This document shows, piece after piece, positions 26,612-36,267 of a stretch of DNA of 64,000 nt. The notes below the pieces were generated by a model. That model was not told where the DNA came from, made no database searches, and saw only the letters and a program-made list of their open reading frames with translations. This stretch comes from a virus, in the IMG/VR virus record IMGVR_UViG_3300010158_000053, positions 1 through 64,000 of that record; one strand, written 5' to 3'. Each line of letters opens with the position of its first letter. Position 1 is the first letter of the stretch. The position numbers and the translations under genes are program-made.

Positions 26612-27163
26612 TTAAACGCTTTCCATTTTTACGTTTATTCTATCCCAATCCATAATTTTCCAAATATTTTCCAAATATTTTTCCTTGTGGCTTTGATAAT
26701 CTAGTGCCCAGGCGTGTTCCCACCAATCTACTAATATCAGTATATCATTTTTGATTTCGTGATTAACAATAGTTTTGATTTTGCCATCTGTACTCAAATA
26801 AACCCATCCGCTGCCCTGTATTTTCATTGCAACATCTTTAAAATCATCTTTGAATTTATCCCAACTTTTGAAATTTTTATCGATAAATTCTAAAATTGTA
26901 CCTGTAGGTTTGTTATTTCCTTTAGGAGGTCTTAATTGTGGAAAATATATGCTGTGTAAAAAGGCACCTGCTTCGTTAAAATCTGCATCACCTTCGCCCG
27001 CATTAAATCTGTCTACATATCCTTTGTATAATTGACCAAAATGATATTCAATAGTTTGTTTACTTTGACTGCGACCTAAACCGCCTTTGGGATATGGCAA
27101 CGACACTTGTACCAATTTCTTTTTTGGAGTCGACTCGTTTAATAATTTGATAAAATTGTACAT
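26612..27163 (-). CDS. sod: Fe/Mn superoxide dismutase with capsid-targeting-like N-terminus
   Basis: The protein should convert superoxide to hydrogen peroxide. It has the SOD helical hairpin (SKQTIEYHFGQLY with metal His near 41), AGAFLHSIYFPQL with the second His, GSGWVYLS, and the DWWEHAW block with the remaining Asp and His ligands. The Fe-or-Mn choice cannot be read by eye. The first ten residues, MYNFIKLLNE, look like the ten-residue T4 capsid-targeting sequence MKTYQEFIAE and end in a fitting prohead-protease site (L-N-E), so the enzyme may be packed in the head and injected. No Shine-Dalgarno sequence is evident. Confidence 0.88.
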   Translation of the reverse strand: MYNFIKLLNESTPKKKLVQVSLPYPKGGLGRSQSKQTIEYHFGQLYKGYVDRFNAGEGDADFNEAGAFLHSIYFPQLRPPKGNNKPTGTILEFIDKNFKSWDKFKDDFKDVAMKIQGSGWVYLSTDGKIKTIVNHEIKNDILILVDWWEHAWALDYQSHKEKYLENIWKIMDWDRINVKMESV

Positions 27164-27342
27164 ATAAATATTAGTGTCAAGTGGTTAACAGGGCATCCAA
27201 GGACCCCTAATTGCGAACTTTCCCTGTCTTTGCGCAATACAGCCAATGTGGTTTAAAGGTAAATTGGCACTTGACTTCAGTTTTTGCATATAGATATTTA
27301 TCGGTAGTTAAATATATGTACATTTTAAAAGGAATCCATATC

Positions 27343-27723
27343 ATGGAATTTATTGTTGGTCTTATTTTTATCGCGCTTGTAAGTTGGTATTTGGTATCTC
27401 GTAAGAAGACAGTTGTTGAACAAACACCTGCACCTTACAAAGTTCCTGAGCCTGCTCCAGTAGTTGTTGAAACACCTGAACCTGTAGTAGAAGCAACTCC
27501 AGTTGTTGAAATTGCACCAGTTGTTGAAGCAACTCCTGATCCAGTTGTTGAAGTGGCACCTGCCAAAAAACCACGTAAACCACGTGCCCCTAAAGCAGAA
27601 CCTGTTGCTAAACCAGTTAAGGCTGCTAAAGTTGTTAAGGCTTCGGCTGCTAAATCTACTAAAGTACCTGCGGCAACTAAAGCAACACCTGCTGCTAAAA
27701 AGCCACGTGCTAAAAAATCTTAA
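27343..27723 (+). CDS. Membrane-anchored Pro/Ala/Lys-rich protein
   Basis: One N-terminal membrane helix (MEFIVGLIFIALVSWYLV) is followed by Pro/Val/Glu repeats (about 25-75) and then a Lys/Ala/Pro-rich tail resembling histone H1 or bacterial nucleoid proteins. I chose ATG 27343, preceded by AAAAGGA, over an upstream start. The basic tail could bind DNA or peptidoglycan; a membrane tether for DNA is a guess. It is one of only two plus-strand genes and ends at a two-way terminator. Confidence 0.7.
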   Translation: MEFIVGLIFIALVSWYLVSRKKTVVEQTPAPYKVPEPAPVVVETPEPVVEATPVVEIAPVVEATPDPVVEVAPAKKPRKPRAPKAEPVAKPVKAAKVVKASAAKSTKVPAATKATPAAKKPRAKKS

Positions 27724-27736
27724 TTGATTACGCTCA

Positions 27737-27767
27737 AAACAAAGCCCCAGTTAATGGGGCTTTGTTT
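27737..27767. terminator. Bidirectional terminator between convergent genes
   Basis: Perfect 12-base arms (27737-27748 and 27756-27767) with AAAC/GTTT ends and a seven-base loop lie between the plus-strand membrane-protein gene and the convergent glycosyltransferase gene. Confidence 0.85.
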
Positions 27768-27770
27768 TGA

Positions 27771-29051
27771 TTAAATTTTTAACGATCCTGGAAATCTTTC
27801 TCCATCATCTTTAATTGCTACTAACCAAGCACTAGTTACACAGCTTTTCATATTCTCCATCCATTCGTTGGGAAAATAAGTTTCTCTTCGATATTCTTGG
27901 AATCTAATTGTGGTATTGTCAATAAAATTAGCCATATATGCATCTGTATAATATAAGAAGCAATTTTCATTCCAATAGCTAACGTGCGTGGGATCTTGGA
28001 ATGCTCCACGACCATCTGTACTAGGTACTTCAATGAATGCCCACCCGCCGTGTGCCAATACACGATGTATTTCACTCATAATTTTAGTTTTGTCGTACAA
28101 ATGTTCAATAATGTGACTAGCGTTCAGTACTCCAACTGAATTGTCAGGTAACGGAATCCCGTCATTCAAGTCTGCTTTCATATCCGCAGTATCTCGTAAA
28201 TCAATAGAGAAATATTCAGGATATGGATTTAACCCTCCTCCAATATCTACTTTCATTAGGCCCTTTAGATCTGCATCACGCTCGGCCAATTTGCGAGCGT
28301 ATTGATTAAACAGTTCTTTGGTTCTAACTTGGATTTCTGCGTTACGTTCTGTCATAGATGTATTAACACCTGTAACTCGATAAATGTACAATACCTTGGG
28401 AATATGGACAGTTTTAGTTATTAAGTATGTCCTAATACATAAGTCGTGATCTTCACAGACAAATGCGTTTTCATCATATCCGCCAGCTTCAAAATAGGCA
28501 GTTGTTCTCCAAGATCTAACGTGATCGGGGGCAAACCAAATATAACAAAAACTTTGACTTGTTGGTTTAAAACTATTCATAGAATATAATTCACGATCTC
28601 TAAAATTATATTTGGTGTAAGTCCATCCATTTTCTTTAATATATGGTATAAAATCTTTATTCATGTCTAGCGTGGCATTGTCACTATAGACGAACCCAAC
28701 TTCATCATCTTGGTACGCTATGTTTAATTCTGCCAAACAATCAGGTGTTAACATATCGTCGTGATCAACTTCAACTAAAACATCGCCAGTGGCCTCCAAA
28801 CAAGCCATTTTTTTAGCCATACCAATATTTTTAATTGGAATTCTAGTATCAACTACCTTAACTTTATTATTGCTGCGTATTGTTTCTGGAATATGTGCAG
28901 GGAGACATTTGTTATTAGTTAAAATAATCCATTCCCAGTTATTGTAAGTTTGTGCTAGTAGAGAATCATACAGTTCTATTAAAAACGGAATGTTTTCAGG
29001 ACTATGCTCGCCTGTGATAATGCTATATTTTAATTGTTTCATTTTAATCAA
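27771..29051 (-). CDS. Glycosyltransferase family 2 / methyltransferase fusion
   Basis: The N-terminal half is a GT-A family 2 glycosyltransferase: YSIITGEHSPENIPFL start, nucleotide-binding region, and DxD-like VEVDHDDML near 93-101. From about residue 265 a class I SAM-dependent methyltransferase follows (VDIGGGLNPYPEYFSIDL, then LPDNSVGVLNASHIIEHL). The protein could build and cap a glycan. It overlaps the 1002-residue multi-domain gene upstream by eight bases. The target, whether virion glycoprotein, host surface glycan or DNA base, is unknown. Confidence 0.85.
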   Translation of the reverse strand: MIKMKQLKYSIITGEHSPENIPFLIELYDSLLAQTYNNWEWIILTNNKCLPAHIPETIRSNNKVKVVDTRIPIKNIGMAKKMACLEATGDVLVEVDHDDMLTPDCLAELNIAYQDDEVGFVYSDNATLDMNKDFIPYIKENGWTYTKYNFRDRELYSMNSFKPTSQSFCYIWFAPDHVRSWRTTAYFEAGGYDENAFVCEDHDLCIRTYLITKTVHIPKVLYIYRVTGVNTSMTERNAEIQVRTKELFNQYARKLAERDADLKGLMKVDIGGGLNPYPEYFSIDLRDTADMKADLNDGIPLPDNSVGVLNASHIIEHLYDKTKIMSEIHRVLAHGGWAFIEVPSTDGRGAFQDPTHVSYWNENCFLYYTDAYMANFIDNTTIRFQEYRRETYFPNEWMENMKSCVTSAWLVAIKDDGERFPGSLKI

Positions 29052-32000
29052 AGAAGAATAAGTGAGTTAGACGACCAGTGTCGTTGTTTTGTCCAAAGTA
29101 AGTTCCTGCTGAATGAATGTTTTGTGCATCCATTATAACAAGTCTATTATACAGGTTTCCTGCGTCCGCCACAACTTCAAATTTTGTAGCATCTAAAAAT
29201 CCCCCACTAAATGCATCATTGATATTTGGATCATTCATATGTGCGGCTTGATTGATTTTTGAACGCATTAATCTTGTTCCGCTTTCAATAGGAGCATTAG
29301 GTGTCAAATAAATCATAGCAGCCCACTTTTGTAAATCGTGATGATAAACTTGTGGGTCATTTGCTGTGGTTATTTGAAAACAACCGTTAGGCATAGATTG
29401 ATCAAATTTAACAATTTTTTGTCCTATAATATTTTCAAATGCTTCCACAATGCCTGGTGGATGGTAATGCTGCGTAGATCTCTTTCCCTTGTACCATTTA
29501 ATATCTTCCTTAAATTCTACATTCAAAGCAAATTCTCTAATCTGATCTGGATTTGAATAAAAGTTGTCTACTACAAACAATTTTTTATCTAATTGTGTAT
29601 TAATCATAAATGGATTTAATTTTTGTGGTAAGTTTGATTTTGCAATATCATGGAGTGATTGCACATAATTTCCAGTGTCAACATAAGCGTTAGAATTAAT
29701 CATTAGATGGTATGTAGGAAACGGATTCTTTCTATTTGGATCAACTAATCTAGTTGTAATTTCTAGCATCTTATCATATTGTTGTTGTTGATTATAAATC
29801 TCTGCCAACGCAACTAAATGATCATTGCGCTCAGGCGCAAATTGTTCGCTTAATATTAAATTTTCAATAGCACTATCAATATCGCCAATAAACTTTTGAT
29901 CAGAGCTTAAAAATATCAATGCCATATAGGCCATTTCGTGAATACCGTTAGCAGTTTTGGTATTACTAAAATCGTGAGTGGTGTTCAAATATTCAGTAAA
30001 ATAATAGATACAACGTCTAGAAAATTCTATCTGTTGTGAACTACCTAGAGGAAACGATCCTTGACGAGCATCATGATAACTCTTGCCAATATACCAAAAG
30101 TGATACAAGTCAGTTAATATAGAATTTTCCTTGATCATCTTTTCTTCAAGAATCAATGCATCGCTAATAAATTTAGTAGGGTTGCTCCAACTTTGTCCTT
30201 GTGGAAATCCAATTTGTCTAATTTTATTAGGTAAATCATATCTTTGAAAATTTTCGCCAATACCTTCAATAGGGCAATAGCTTGTTTCGTGACAGGGATC
30301 GTGGTTAAATCTCCAGGGCATATGTGCATTCCACATCCAAGCACGATAATAAATTGAGCTACCTGTAATAGCAGTAATATGGAAAGAATGGATTGACAAA
30401 TCTTCAAATGGTGTCCAATCCATGTCTTCGTCAACCTCTAATACTTCGTCACAGTCCATTTTTAAGATCCAATCACACCCATGATTGGTATTTTGTGTGT
30501 ACTGCATCAAATGATCTCGGTTCCATCCAAATCCTTGCCAACCCTCTTCAACATTGTATAATATACCAGGAATATTTTTATCAGCAAAGAATTCTCGAAC
30601 AATTTCGTCGGTACCGTCAGTTGAACCATTATTTTGTATTACATAATAGTCTATATATTTGTAGCAAGATTCGAGCATTCTTTTTATAACAGTTGCTTCG
30701 TTCCTAAACATTGTATTCATTACAATTTTAGGTTTTTTGCTCAATGTTTTTTTCTTAATAACTATTGCCAAATCATCAAATCGGCCTTTGAGGTGCCTAT
30801 AATCTTCTACAACATAATCGTAATTTTTAGGTATAGAGTTTATAATAAGTTGAAGATTTTCAGTACTTGTAATATCTTCAATAATTAAAACACCATTGTC
30901 AGTCAGCGTATCTAAATATAATTCAACACATTTTATTTGACTTTCCACTGTATGTGGCCCGTCATCAATAATAACATCAAATCCTTGGGGATATAAATCT
31001 TTAATTTGATTTTTTACTTCTATGTGATATGCATCAGTGATAATATATCTAGTTTTGGTAAAATCTAAATTTTGTCTATTTTTAATAGATAATTTATTTT
31101 CTATATCAACTAAACAAAAATCAAAATTAGGTAGTAAATTACTCCATAAAACTGAAGATCCACCACCCCAAACGCCAATCTCCAGTAGCGTGCCTTTCTT
31201 ATCTATATAATTGTTAAGATATTTCCCATATAGTTTATCATAAGAATGCCAGTCTGCTTTATCTGTGCCGTTTTCTAAATTATTTCCCCAACCATTAATT
31301 TGAAATTTATTAAGTATTTCTACAATTTTATCTTCACAGTTAGTTTGTATTGTTTGATTATCTGTCATTTCTTGTTTTATATAAAATTCTTTTGGGTAAT
31401 TAAAATTGTAATATTCTACGCAATTAAAATTAAATTGTGAATGAGCGCGGGGATTACCAGTCCCTATCCATTTCTCACTTTGCCACCGTGCTAGACCGTT
31501 AGTGTTGTCGTATAAAAAGTTTGTATCTAATGTAGAAATATACTGGCTATTTGCCCACCAAAAATTGCCTGCGTAAAATAATCCAGGTATTACAATATCG
31601 TTGTGGTAAGACGTATCCAGCAATTCTACACTTGTACAATCGTATTCATTGAGATATTGTACACTATCTTTCCAGTTTACTATATTAAAATATTCTAAAT
31701 ATTTTCTCCAAGCAATAACATTATCGTTAAAAGGAGAATTTATACCGTGTGTAACACCCTTGCTATGAAAAAACAAAATCTTATAATCACGATTTTCTTG
31801 GCTAAAATTCCACAAAGATTCTAAGGTGTTGGCTTCCAACACATGATCTGAATTATATTTAATTCTCGATTTATTAAAAACTTTTGGTAATGGTAAATTG
31901 CCATTGATGCCTATGTGAATAAATTCACAAGCATCATACAATCCGTTGGCAACGAGAAGATTCATATGCTCTAAATACAGTTCCTCCCAATTTCCCAATT

Positions 32001-32052
32001 GGCCCAAATGATAAAATATTGCTATTTTAGGCAAATTAATTTTTATATTCAT
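29044..32052 (-). CDS. Four-domain glycan enzyme: GT-like, CmcI-type methyltransferase, GT2, 2OG-oxygenase-like
   Basis: Residues about 1-230 resemble a glycosyltransferase-like region (FFHSKGVTHG, PGLFYAGNFWWAN). Residues about 265-435 match the cephalosporin-hydroxylase/CmcI methyltransferase fold (LLEIGVWGGGSSVLW, DVIIDDGPHT). Residues about 440-560 begin a family 2 glycosyltransferase (NNGSTDGTDEI, LKMDCDE). A helical, TPR-like stretch follows, and from about 815 the C-terminus resembles DUF6445, a 2-oxoglutarate/Fe(II) oxygenase-like domain (HHD, later NIHSAG). Such a fusion could assemble, methylate and oxidise one glycan. Domain limits are by eye. Confidence 0.8.
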   Translation of the reverse strand: MNIKINLPKIAIFYHLGQLGNWEELYLEHMNLLVANGLYDACEFIHIGINGNLPLPKVFNKSRIKYNSDHVLEANTLESLWNFSQENRDYKILFFHSKGVTHGINSPFNDNVIAWRKYLEYFNIVNWKDSVQYLNEYDCTSVELLDTSYHNDIVIPGLFYAGNFWWANSQYISTLDTNFLYDNTNGLARWQSEKWIGTGNPRAHSQFNFNCVEYYNFNYPKEFYIKQEMTDNQTIQTNCEDKIVEILNKFQINGWGNNLENGTDKADWHSYDKLYGKYLNNYIDKKGTLLEIGVWGGGSSVLWSNLLPNFDFCLVDIENKLSIKNRQNLDFTKTRYIITDAYHIEVKNQIKDLYPQGFDVIIDDGPHTVESQIKCVELYLDTLTDNGVLIIEDITSTENLQLIINSIPKNYDYVVEDYRHLKGRFDDLAIVIKKKTLSKKPKIVMNTMFRNEATVIKRMLESCYKYIDYYVIQNNGSTDGTDEIVREFFADKNIPGILYNVEEGWQGFGWNRDHLMQYTQNTNHGCDWILKMDCDEVLEVDEDMDWTPFEDLSIHSFHITAITGSSIYYRAWMWNAHMPWRFNHDPCHETSYCPIEGIGENFQRYDLPNKIRQIGFPQGQSWSNPTKFISDALILEEKMIKENSILTDLYHFWYIGKSYHDARQGSFPLGSSQQIEFSRRCIYYFTEYLNTTHDFSNTKTANGIHEMAYMALIFLSSDQKFIGDIDSAIENLILSEQFAPERNDHLVALAEIYNQQQQYDKMLEITTRLVDPNRKNPFPTYHLMINSNAYVDTGNYVQSLHDIAKSNLPQKLNPFMINTQLDKKLFVVDNFYSNPDQIREFALNVEFKEDIKWYKGKRSTQHYHPPGIVEAFENIIGQKIVKFDQSMPNGCFQITTANDPQVYHHDLQKWAAMIYLTPNAPIESGTRLMRSKINQAAHMNDPNINDAFSGGFLDATKFEVVADAGNLYNRLVIMDAQNIHSAGTYFGQNNDTGRLTHLFFFD

Positions 32053-32657
32053 TGATTAATTTTTGGAAAAGAAACTCTAGTATCATTAACTAATTTGGTT
32101 AGCATTCTAGATGGGTGTAAATTTTCGTAGGCTTGATCTTTGATAAAAACAGAATTCCAATCAACCCAGCCTCCCTCGTTTACATTGGCATTATAGATAT
32201 ATGTTTCTAGCATTTTTACAGGAATTTTATTATATCGTCCCCAAGTTTCTAAACCTTGGCCTGCATCAGGATTAAATCTCCAACAATCAACGGGCCAAGC
32301 ATGGTATGGCCAAACTGATGGTGCGCTGCAATACATTATACCTGTTGGTTTTAAAATACGTAAACATTCCATAAATGTTAACCAAAACATTGAAGAATGT
32401 TCAAAACACGACGATGTTATTAACACATCAAATGTGTTATCTGCAAAAGGATATACAAACGGATCTGACAATACAACATCCACGCCGTTGCCTGCTGCAA
32501 AATCCACCCCAACATATTCAACAACATTTGGTGTAATATGATCTTTCAAAGAACCATTTACATTTTGTGATCCAATTTCAACTACTGAAATATTTCCTAA
32601 ACGGGCGCAGTATGTATCAAAAAAGAGTTTTGCTGCTTTGTATGCGGAATCGTGCAT
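32049..32657 (-). CDS. SAM-dependent methyltransferase
   Basis: The Rossmann methyltransferase motifs are visible: VVEIGSQNVNGS near 25, YVGVDFAAG near 50 and FDVLITSSCFEH near 78-89, followed by PTGIMYCSAPSVWPYHAWPVD. It belongs to the methyltransferase type found next to phage glycosyltransferases. It overlaps the 1002-residue gene by four bases and probably acts in the same pathway. Confidence 0.82.
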   Translation of the reverse strand: MHDSAYKAAKLFFDTYCARLGNISVVEIGSQNVNGSLKDHITPNVVEYVGVDFAAGNGVDVVLSDPFVYPFADNTFDVLITSSCFEHSSMFWLTFMECLRILKPTGIMYCSAPSVWPYHAWPVDCWRFNPDAGQGLETWGRYNKIPVKMLETYIYNANVNEGGWVDWNSVFIKDQAYENLHPSRMLTKLVNDTRVSFPKINQ

Positions 32658-32702
32658 TCTGTTCTTTCCTAAATTTAAATATATTTTTATTAATATACTT
32701 GT

Positions 32703-33719
32703 TTATCTTTTTAACTGATCGGCCAATGCAAAACTGGCAATGTTTTTTCCTTTAGATTCGCACATAATATCAAACTTATCATTAAATGATAAAGCCCAAT
32801 CATTTACAGATTTATTCCAATAAAAATCACTGTGTGCCCTAAGTTTTTGTTTTTTGTAGCCTTGTGCAAGTAATGCAGAATGATCTGGCATTACAATAGT
32901 GTCATGACCCACGAGGTAATCTTCACGGCTAACAGAATAGTGCATAGTAGGCCGGATACCACGCCAAGACTGAATAACCCGATCGACACGAGCGTCCACG
33001 GGCGAAATGTAATCGCCTGTTTTGATCCAATTGTGATGCACATCCAAAACGATAGGCACCAAGTCACTAATAGAAAGACAATCATCTAATCCCCAAGCAT
33101 TTTCTTCATTTTCAATTGTGATGCAATTTCTTGCTTCATTACTAAGTCGGTCATATGCGGCACGAATACCATCTGGACCCAACTTGCCAGAAATGTGTAC
33201 ATTAATTTTAAAATCTTGAAACGTTTTACCGTAGCCCATCCACCGTGCCATACTAGCGTGGTATTCAAATTCTTCTATTGAACGTTGTACAATACCCGGA
33301 TTGACGCTTGCTAGAACAACAAACTGGCCTGGATGCATACTAAGCCTGACATCATTGGCACGAGCAATATCACCCACTACTGCAAAGTTACGCTCGAGAT
33401 AATCAATAACATCTGGACGTAACCAAAAATAACTCCAATTAGCGTGGGTATAAGCAGGTAGAATATCACTGCTTATACGCACCATACGCAAATGTGGGTC
33501 TAATGTGGAAACTCGTTCAACCAACTTACGAACAGATTCAATGTTTTGGACCATAAGATCCCAGAGTTTTTGTTCAGCAACATCTTTAGTTTGTCTGTCA
33601 AGCCAGGTGATTGTAGTGCCGCCTGTAGTATATTGTTTGGCATCGTCGTTAGCACCAACACCGTCAACTTGATCTGGACGATCAATCCACTTACACGCAA
33701 AACCAATACGTTTAATCAT
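32703..33719 (-). CDS. uvsE: UV-damage endonuclease (UvdE/UvsE)
   Basis: The TIM-barrel UVDE family signature is clear: IKRIGFACKWI at the start, RISSDILPAYTH, LSMHPGQFVVL, ITIENEENAWGLDD and LDVHHNWI, which supply the metal ligands. The enzyme nicks DNA 5' to UV photoproducts. I use ATG 33719; a longer frame from 33794 would overlap the upstream small gene. The start overlaps that gene's stop. Confidence 0.93.
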   Translation of the reverse strand: MIKRIGFACKWIDRPDQVDGVGANDDAKQYTTGGTTITWLDRQTKDVAEQKLWDLMVQNIESVRKLVERVSTLDPHLRMVRISSDILPAYTHANWSYFWLRPDVIDYLERNFAVVGDIARANDVRLSMHPGQFVVLASVNPGIVQRSIEEFEYHASMARWMGYGKTFQDFKINVHISGKLGPDGIRAAYDRLSNEARNCITIENEENAWGLDDCLSISDLVPIVLDVHHNWIKTGDYISPVDARVDRVIQSWRGIRPTMHYSVSREDYLVGHDTIVMPDHSALLAQGYKKQKLRAHSDFYWNKSVNDWALSFNDKFDIMCESKGKNIASFALADQLKR

Positions 33720-33882
33720 TAATAACTTTCTGAATAGACCATGAACCGTCTTTGTTGTCAACCCATTCCAATGTATCGGCTTCTTTCCAACCAACTTGAT
33801 CTAATAGTTCTTGAGGTAATGGCAGTACTAGATCACCGCTGCCATCATCTGCCTCTTCAACAGTTACCGTCCATTGGGTCAT
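33712..33882 (-). CDS. Small AbrB/MazE-like protein, 56 aa
   Basis: The sequence pattern LVLPLPQELLDQVGWKEADTL then GSWSIQK matches the swapped-hairpin AbrB/MazE fold often seen as a lone small protein in phages. It may bind DNA or act as an antitoxin-like protein. ATG at 33882; overlaps neighbours at both ends (ATGA upstream). Confidence 0.65.
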   Translation of the reverse strand: MTQWTVTVEEADDGSGDLVLPLPQELLDQVGWKEADTLEWVDNKDGSWSIQKVIND

Positions 33883-34055
33883 TGTAGTCGAATGTCGTTA
33901 AGTTTTAAATTAATGAAAACAATGACTGCATCAAATGTAGCCCAAAAATAACTTCCATTAGTTAAGTTGTCAATACACGATAGAGACAACCAACCAATAA
34001 TAAACCAAGTAATTGCATCTTGATTTCGAACATACCAATTACGAAATTCGCTCAT
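33879..34055 (-). CDS. Small membrane protein, 58 aa
   Basis: The frame starts at ATG 34055 after GGAGT and encodes one or two hydrophobic stretches (ITWFIIGWLSLSCI and FDAVIVFINL). Its TGA overlaps the ATG of the AbrB-like gene. The function is unknown. Confidence 0.6.
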   Translation of the reverse strand: MSEFRNWYVRNQDAITWFIIGWLSLSCIDNLTNGSYFWATFDAVIVFINLKLNDIRLQ

Positions 34056-34079
34056 AATAACTCCTTGTAAAACACTATT

Positions 34080-35006
34080 TTACACTATTTTACGGAAATA
34101 GTCAATCGTATCAACTAGACCATTTGCCAATATCACTGATGGTTCCCAATTCAATATCATCTTAGCCTTGGTAATATCAGGTTTCCGTTGTTTTGGATCA
34201 TCTTGTGGTAGTGGCAAGTAAATGATTTTACTGGCACTATTAGTCATCTCAATAACAGTTTCGGCCAGTTCTTTGATAGTAAATTCTCCAGGATTGCCAA
34301 TATTAATTGGACCGTGTTCATTACTGGCCATAAGTGACATCATACCATCCAAATTATCTTCAAAATAACAAAAACTACGAGTTTGACCACCATCGCCGTA
34401 AATTGTGATATCTTCCCCGCGTAGGGCTTGAACGATAAAATTACTAACTACTCGTCCATCGCCTATGGCCATTCTTGGACCGTAGGTATTGAAGATACGC
34501 ATAATCTTTACATCAACATTGTGTTTACGATGGTAATCCATAAACAGGGTTTCAGCAGCACGTTTGCCTTCATCGTAGCAACTACGAATGCCGATTGGAT
34601 TTACATTGCCCCAATATTCTTCTGGTTGCGGATGTACAGTAGGATCGCCGTAACATTCGCTGGTACTGGCCTGTAAAATCCTAGCACCAGTTCGTTTGGC
34701 CAGACCCAACATATTGAACGCACCGATGACACTAGTCTTCATTGTCTGTATTGGATCGTGCTGATAATGTTGTGGACTTGCGGGACAGGCTAAATTGTAA
34801 ATTTCATCTACTTCAACATATAGTGGGATACAAATATCTTGACGAATAATTTCAAAATTTTTGCAGTCAAGTAAATGTTCGATATTTTTTTTGCTGCCTG
34901 TAAAATAATTGTCCACACAAAGAACGTGATGACCTTGTGCAACTAATCTATCACACAGGTGGCTACCAAGAAATCCAGCACCACCAGTTACTAGGATTTT
35001 TTTCAT
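34080..35006 (-). CDS. UDP-glucuronate decarboxylase-like epimerase (UXS family)
   Basis: An extended short-chain dehydrogenase with the NAD motif TGGAGFLGS (7-15), the UXS hallmark [21 protein letters not shown] and the SYK/YxxxK-type active site (SCYDEGK). It probably converts UDP-glucuronate to UDP-xylose or a related sugar nucleotide. Its four-base overlap with an RmlD-like gene, followed by a cytidylyltransferase gene, marks a sugar-nucleotide operon feeding the phage's glycosyltransferases. Confidence 0.9.
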   Translation of the reverse strand: MKKILVTGGAGFLGSHLCDRLVAQGHHVLCVDNYFTGSKKNIEHLLDCKNFEIIRQDICIPLYVEVDEIYNLACPASPQHYQHDPIQTMKTSVIGAFNMLGLAKRTGARILQASTSECYGDPTVHPQPEEYWGNVNPIGIRSCYDEGKRAAETLFMDYHRKHNVDVKIMRIFNTYGPRMAIGDGRVVSNFIVQALRGEDITIYGDGGQTRSFCYFEDNLDGMMSLMASNEHGPINIGNPGEFTIKELAETVIEMTNSASKIIYLPLPQDDPKQRKPDITKAKMILNWEPSVILANGLVDTIDYFRKIV

Positions 35007-35782
35007 AGTTTGCTGATTGCTTCTTTCAAAGCATCTGCAATTGGACGAATTGGAAACACCGCCTGTAATTTATCCGTTGATAAAATACAGTTACTTCGCG
35101 GAGCAACAACTGCATTAACAAATTCATCTTCAGTGAAGAATTCTTTTTCAATGCCCATCATACTGACAATTTCTTGAGCATTACTAAATCCAGGATTACA
35201 TACATTGTAAATTCCTGTAGGTATAGTTTGATCAACTGCCATCTTTACTGCAACGGCAGCAACATCCGGCATATAACTCAAACTGTTATCGTAACTGATC
35301 AATTTGTTGTACTTCTTCATTTTGGTCAAGAAGTTTTTAGGATGTTCGTAATCACCAAATGGCATACGAATACGCAACAAATAACTCTTGTGCATAAATG
35401 GCTCAAGCATTTTCTGACCAAGTGATTTTGATCCGCTATAAAAACTTCCATTATCAAAATTGAAGTTAGGCTCGTCTAGTTCAGTAAAATGTTTATCATA
35501 CCCTGTATAAACACACCCACTGCTGATATGCACAATAGGAATATTAGGATTTGCCAATTCAAGTTGTACTGGCCAAATCACATTGCCACTAATTGTGTCT
35601 TGTTTGTAAATTTCACAAGCATCAACATTAGGTGCGCCAGTATATCCAGCAGCATTGATAATGACAGTTGTATCTTCAGGAAGTGCGTCCGTGTGACTAA
35701 TCCAATTATACGATCGTCGTTGATTGAAAAGTTCGTGGGAAATGTGATTGGCTACATAACCGTGTCCAATAAGAGTAATCAT
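35003..35782 (-). CDS. RmlD-like NAD(P)-dependent sugar-nucleotide reductase
   Basis: The Rossmann start [12 protein letters not shown] is followed by [24 protein letters not shown] and the active-site-type YSGSKSLGQ (Y-x3-K), as in dTDP-4-dehydrorhamnose reductases. At 259 residues it is slightly short. It would reduce a 4-keto sugar nucleotide. Neighbouring genes overlap on both sides. Confidence 0.82.
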   Translation of the reverse strand: MITLIGHGYVANHISHELFNQRRSYNWISHTDALPEDTTVIINAAGYTGAPNVDACEIYKQDTISGNVIWPVQLELANPNIPIVHISSGCVYTGYDKHFTELDEPNFNFDNGSFYSGSKSLGQKMLEPFMHKSYLLRIRMPFGDYEHPKNFLTKMKKYNKLISYDNSLSYMPDVAAVAVKMAVDQTIPTGIYNVCNPGFSNAQEIVSMMGIEKEFFTEDEFVNAVVAPRSNCILSTDKLQAVFPIRPIADALKEAISKL

Positions 35783-36267
35783 TCTGGTGCCTTTATAAGT
35801 TCAGGTGAGTGTTGTGGTAAGTCGGCTTCTTTATTGCTGCCTATTTTTTTAGCATTTTCAAGTCTTGCTGTTCTTTCACGAAGTTCGCTAGAACCATAAA
35901 TGTGATCGCGCTTGTGATAATGTAATTCAATACCATTGTTCATACACCATTGCTTGCCGGTAAAGTCTCTATTCAAATATTCATCACTTAAAAAACGAAT
36001 GTGAATAGTTTGTGTTTGCAATAGTTGTAGTAGATCAAATTCAGTTTCATAAACTAAAATTTCATCTACATACTTACAGGCTTGCAATTGTACATAACGT
36101 TCATATGAACTTTGTACTGGTTTATTTTTAACACCAGGTCGATCAATAGTTGGATCAATTTGTAATGCAACTATCAAATAGTCACAAAGTTGTTTTTCCA
36201 TTTTGAGCATAGTAACGTGCCCTGCGTGTAATAAATCAAAACTGCTACAGTTAAAACCAATTTTCAT
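35779..36267 (-). CDS. Cytidylyltransferase-like protein, second copy
   Basis: This is a paralogue of the protein at 15558-16022, with FDLLHAGH, the TIDRPG loop and a C-terminal GSSELRER motif. It probably activates a sugar- or polyol-phosphate for the adjacent sugar-nucleotide enzymes. The C-terminus carries an extra basic, probably disordered tail. The start overlaps a 48-residue gene. Confidence 0.85.
   Translation of the reverse strand: MKIGFNCSSFDLLHAGHVTMLKMEKQLCDYLIVALQIDPTIDRPGVKNKPVQSSYERYVQLQACKYVDEILVYETEFDLLQLLQTQTIHIRFLSDEYLNRDFTGKQWCMNNGIELHYHKRDHIYGSSELRERTARLENAKKIGSNKEADLPQHSPELIKAPE

Noticed and set aside
27164-27342. Structured RNA or origin in the divergent gap
   Set aside because: A plus-strand TATAAATA (27163-27170) and a six-base hairpin ATTGCG/CGCAAT are present, but there is no more extended structure; I see no convincing feature.
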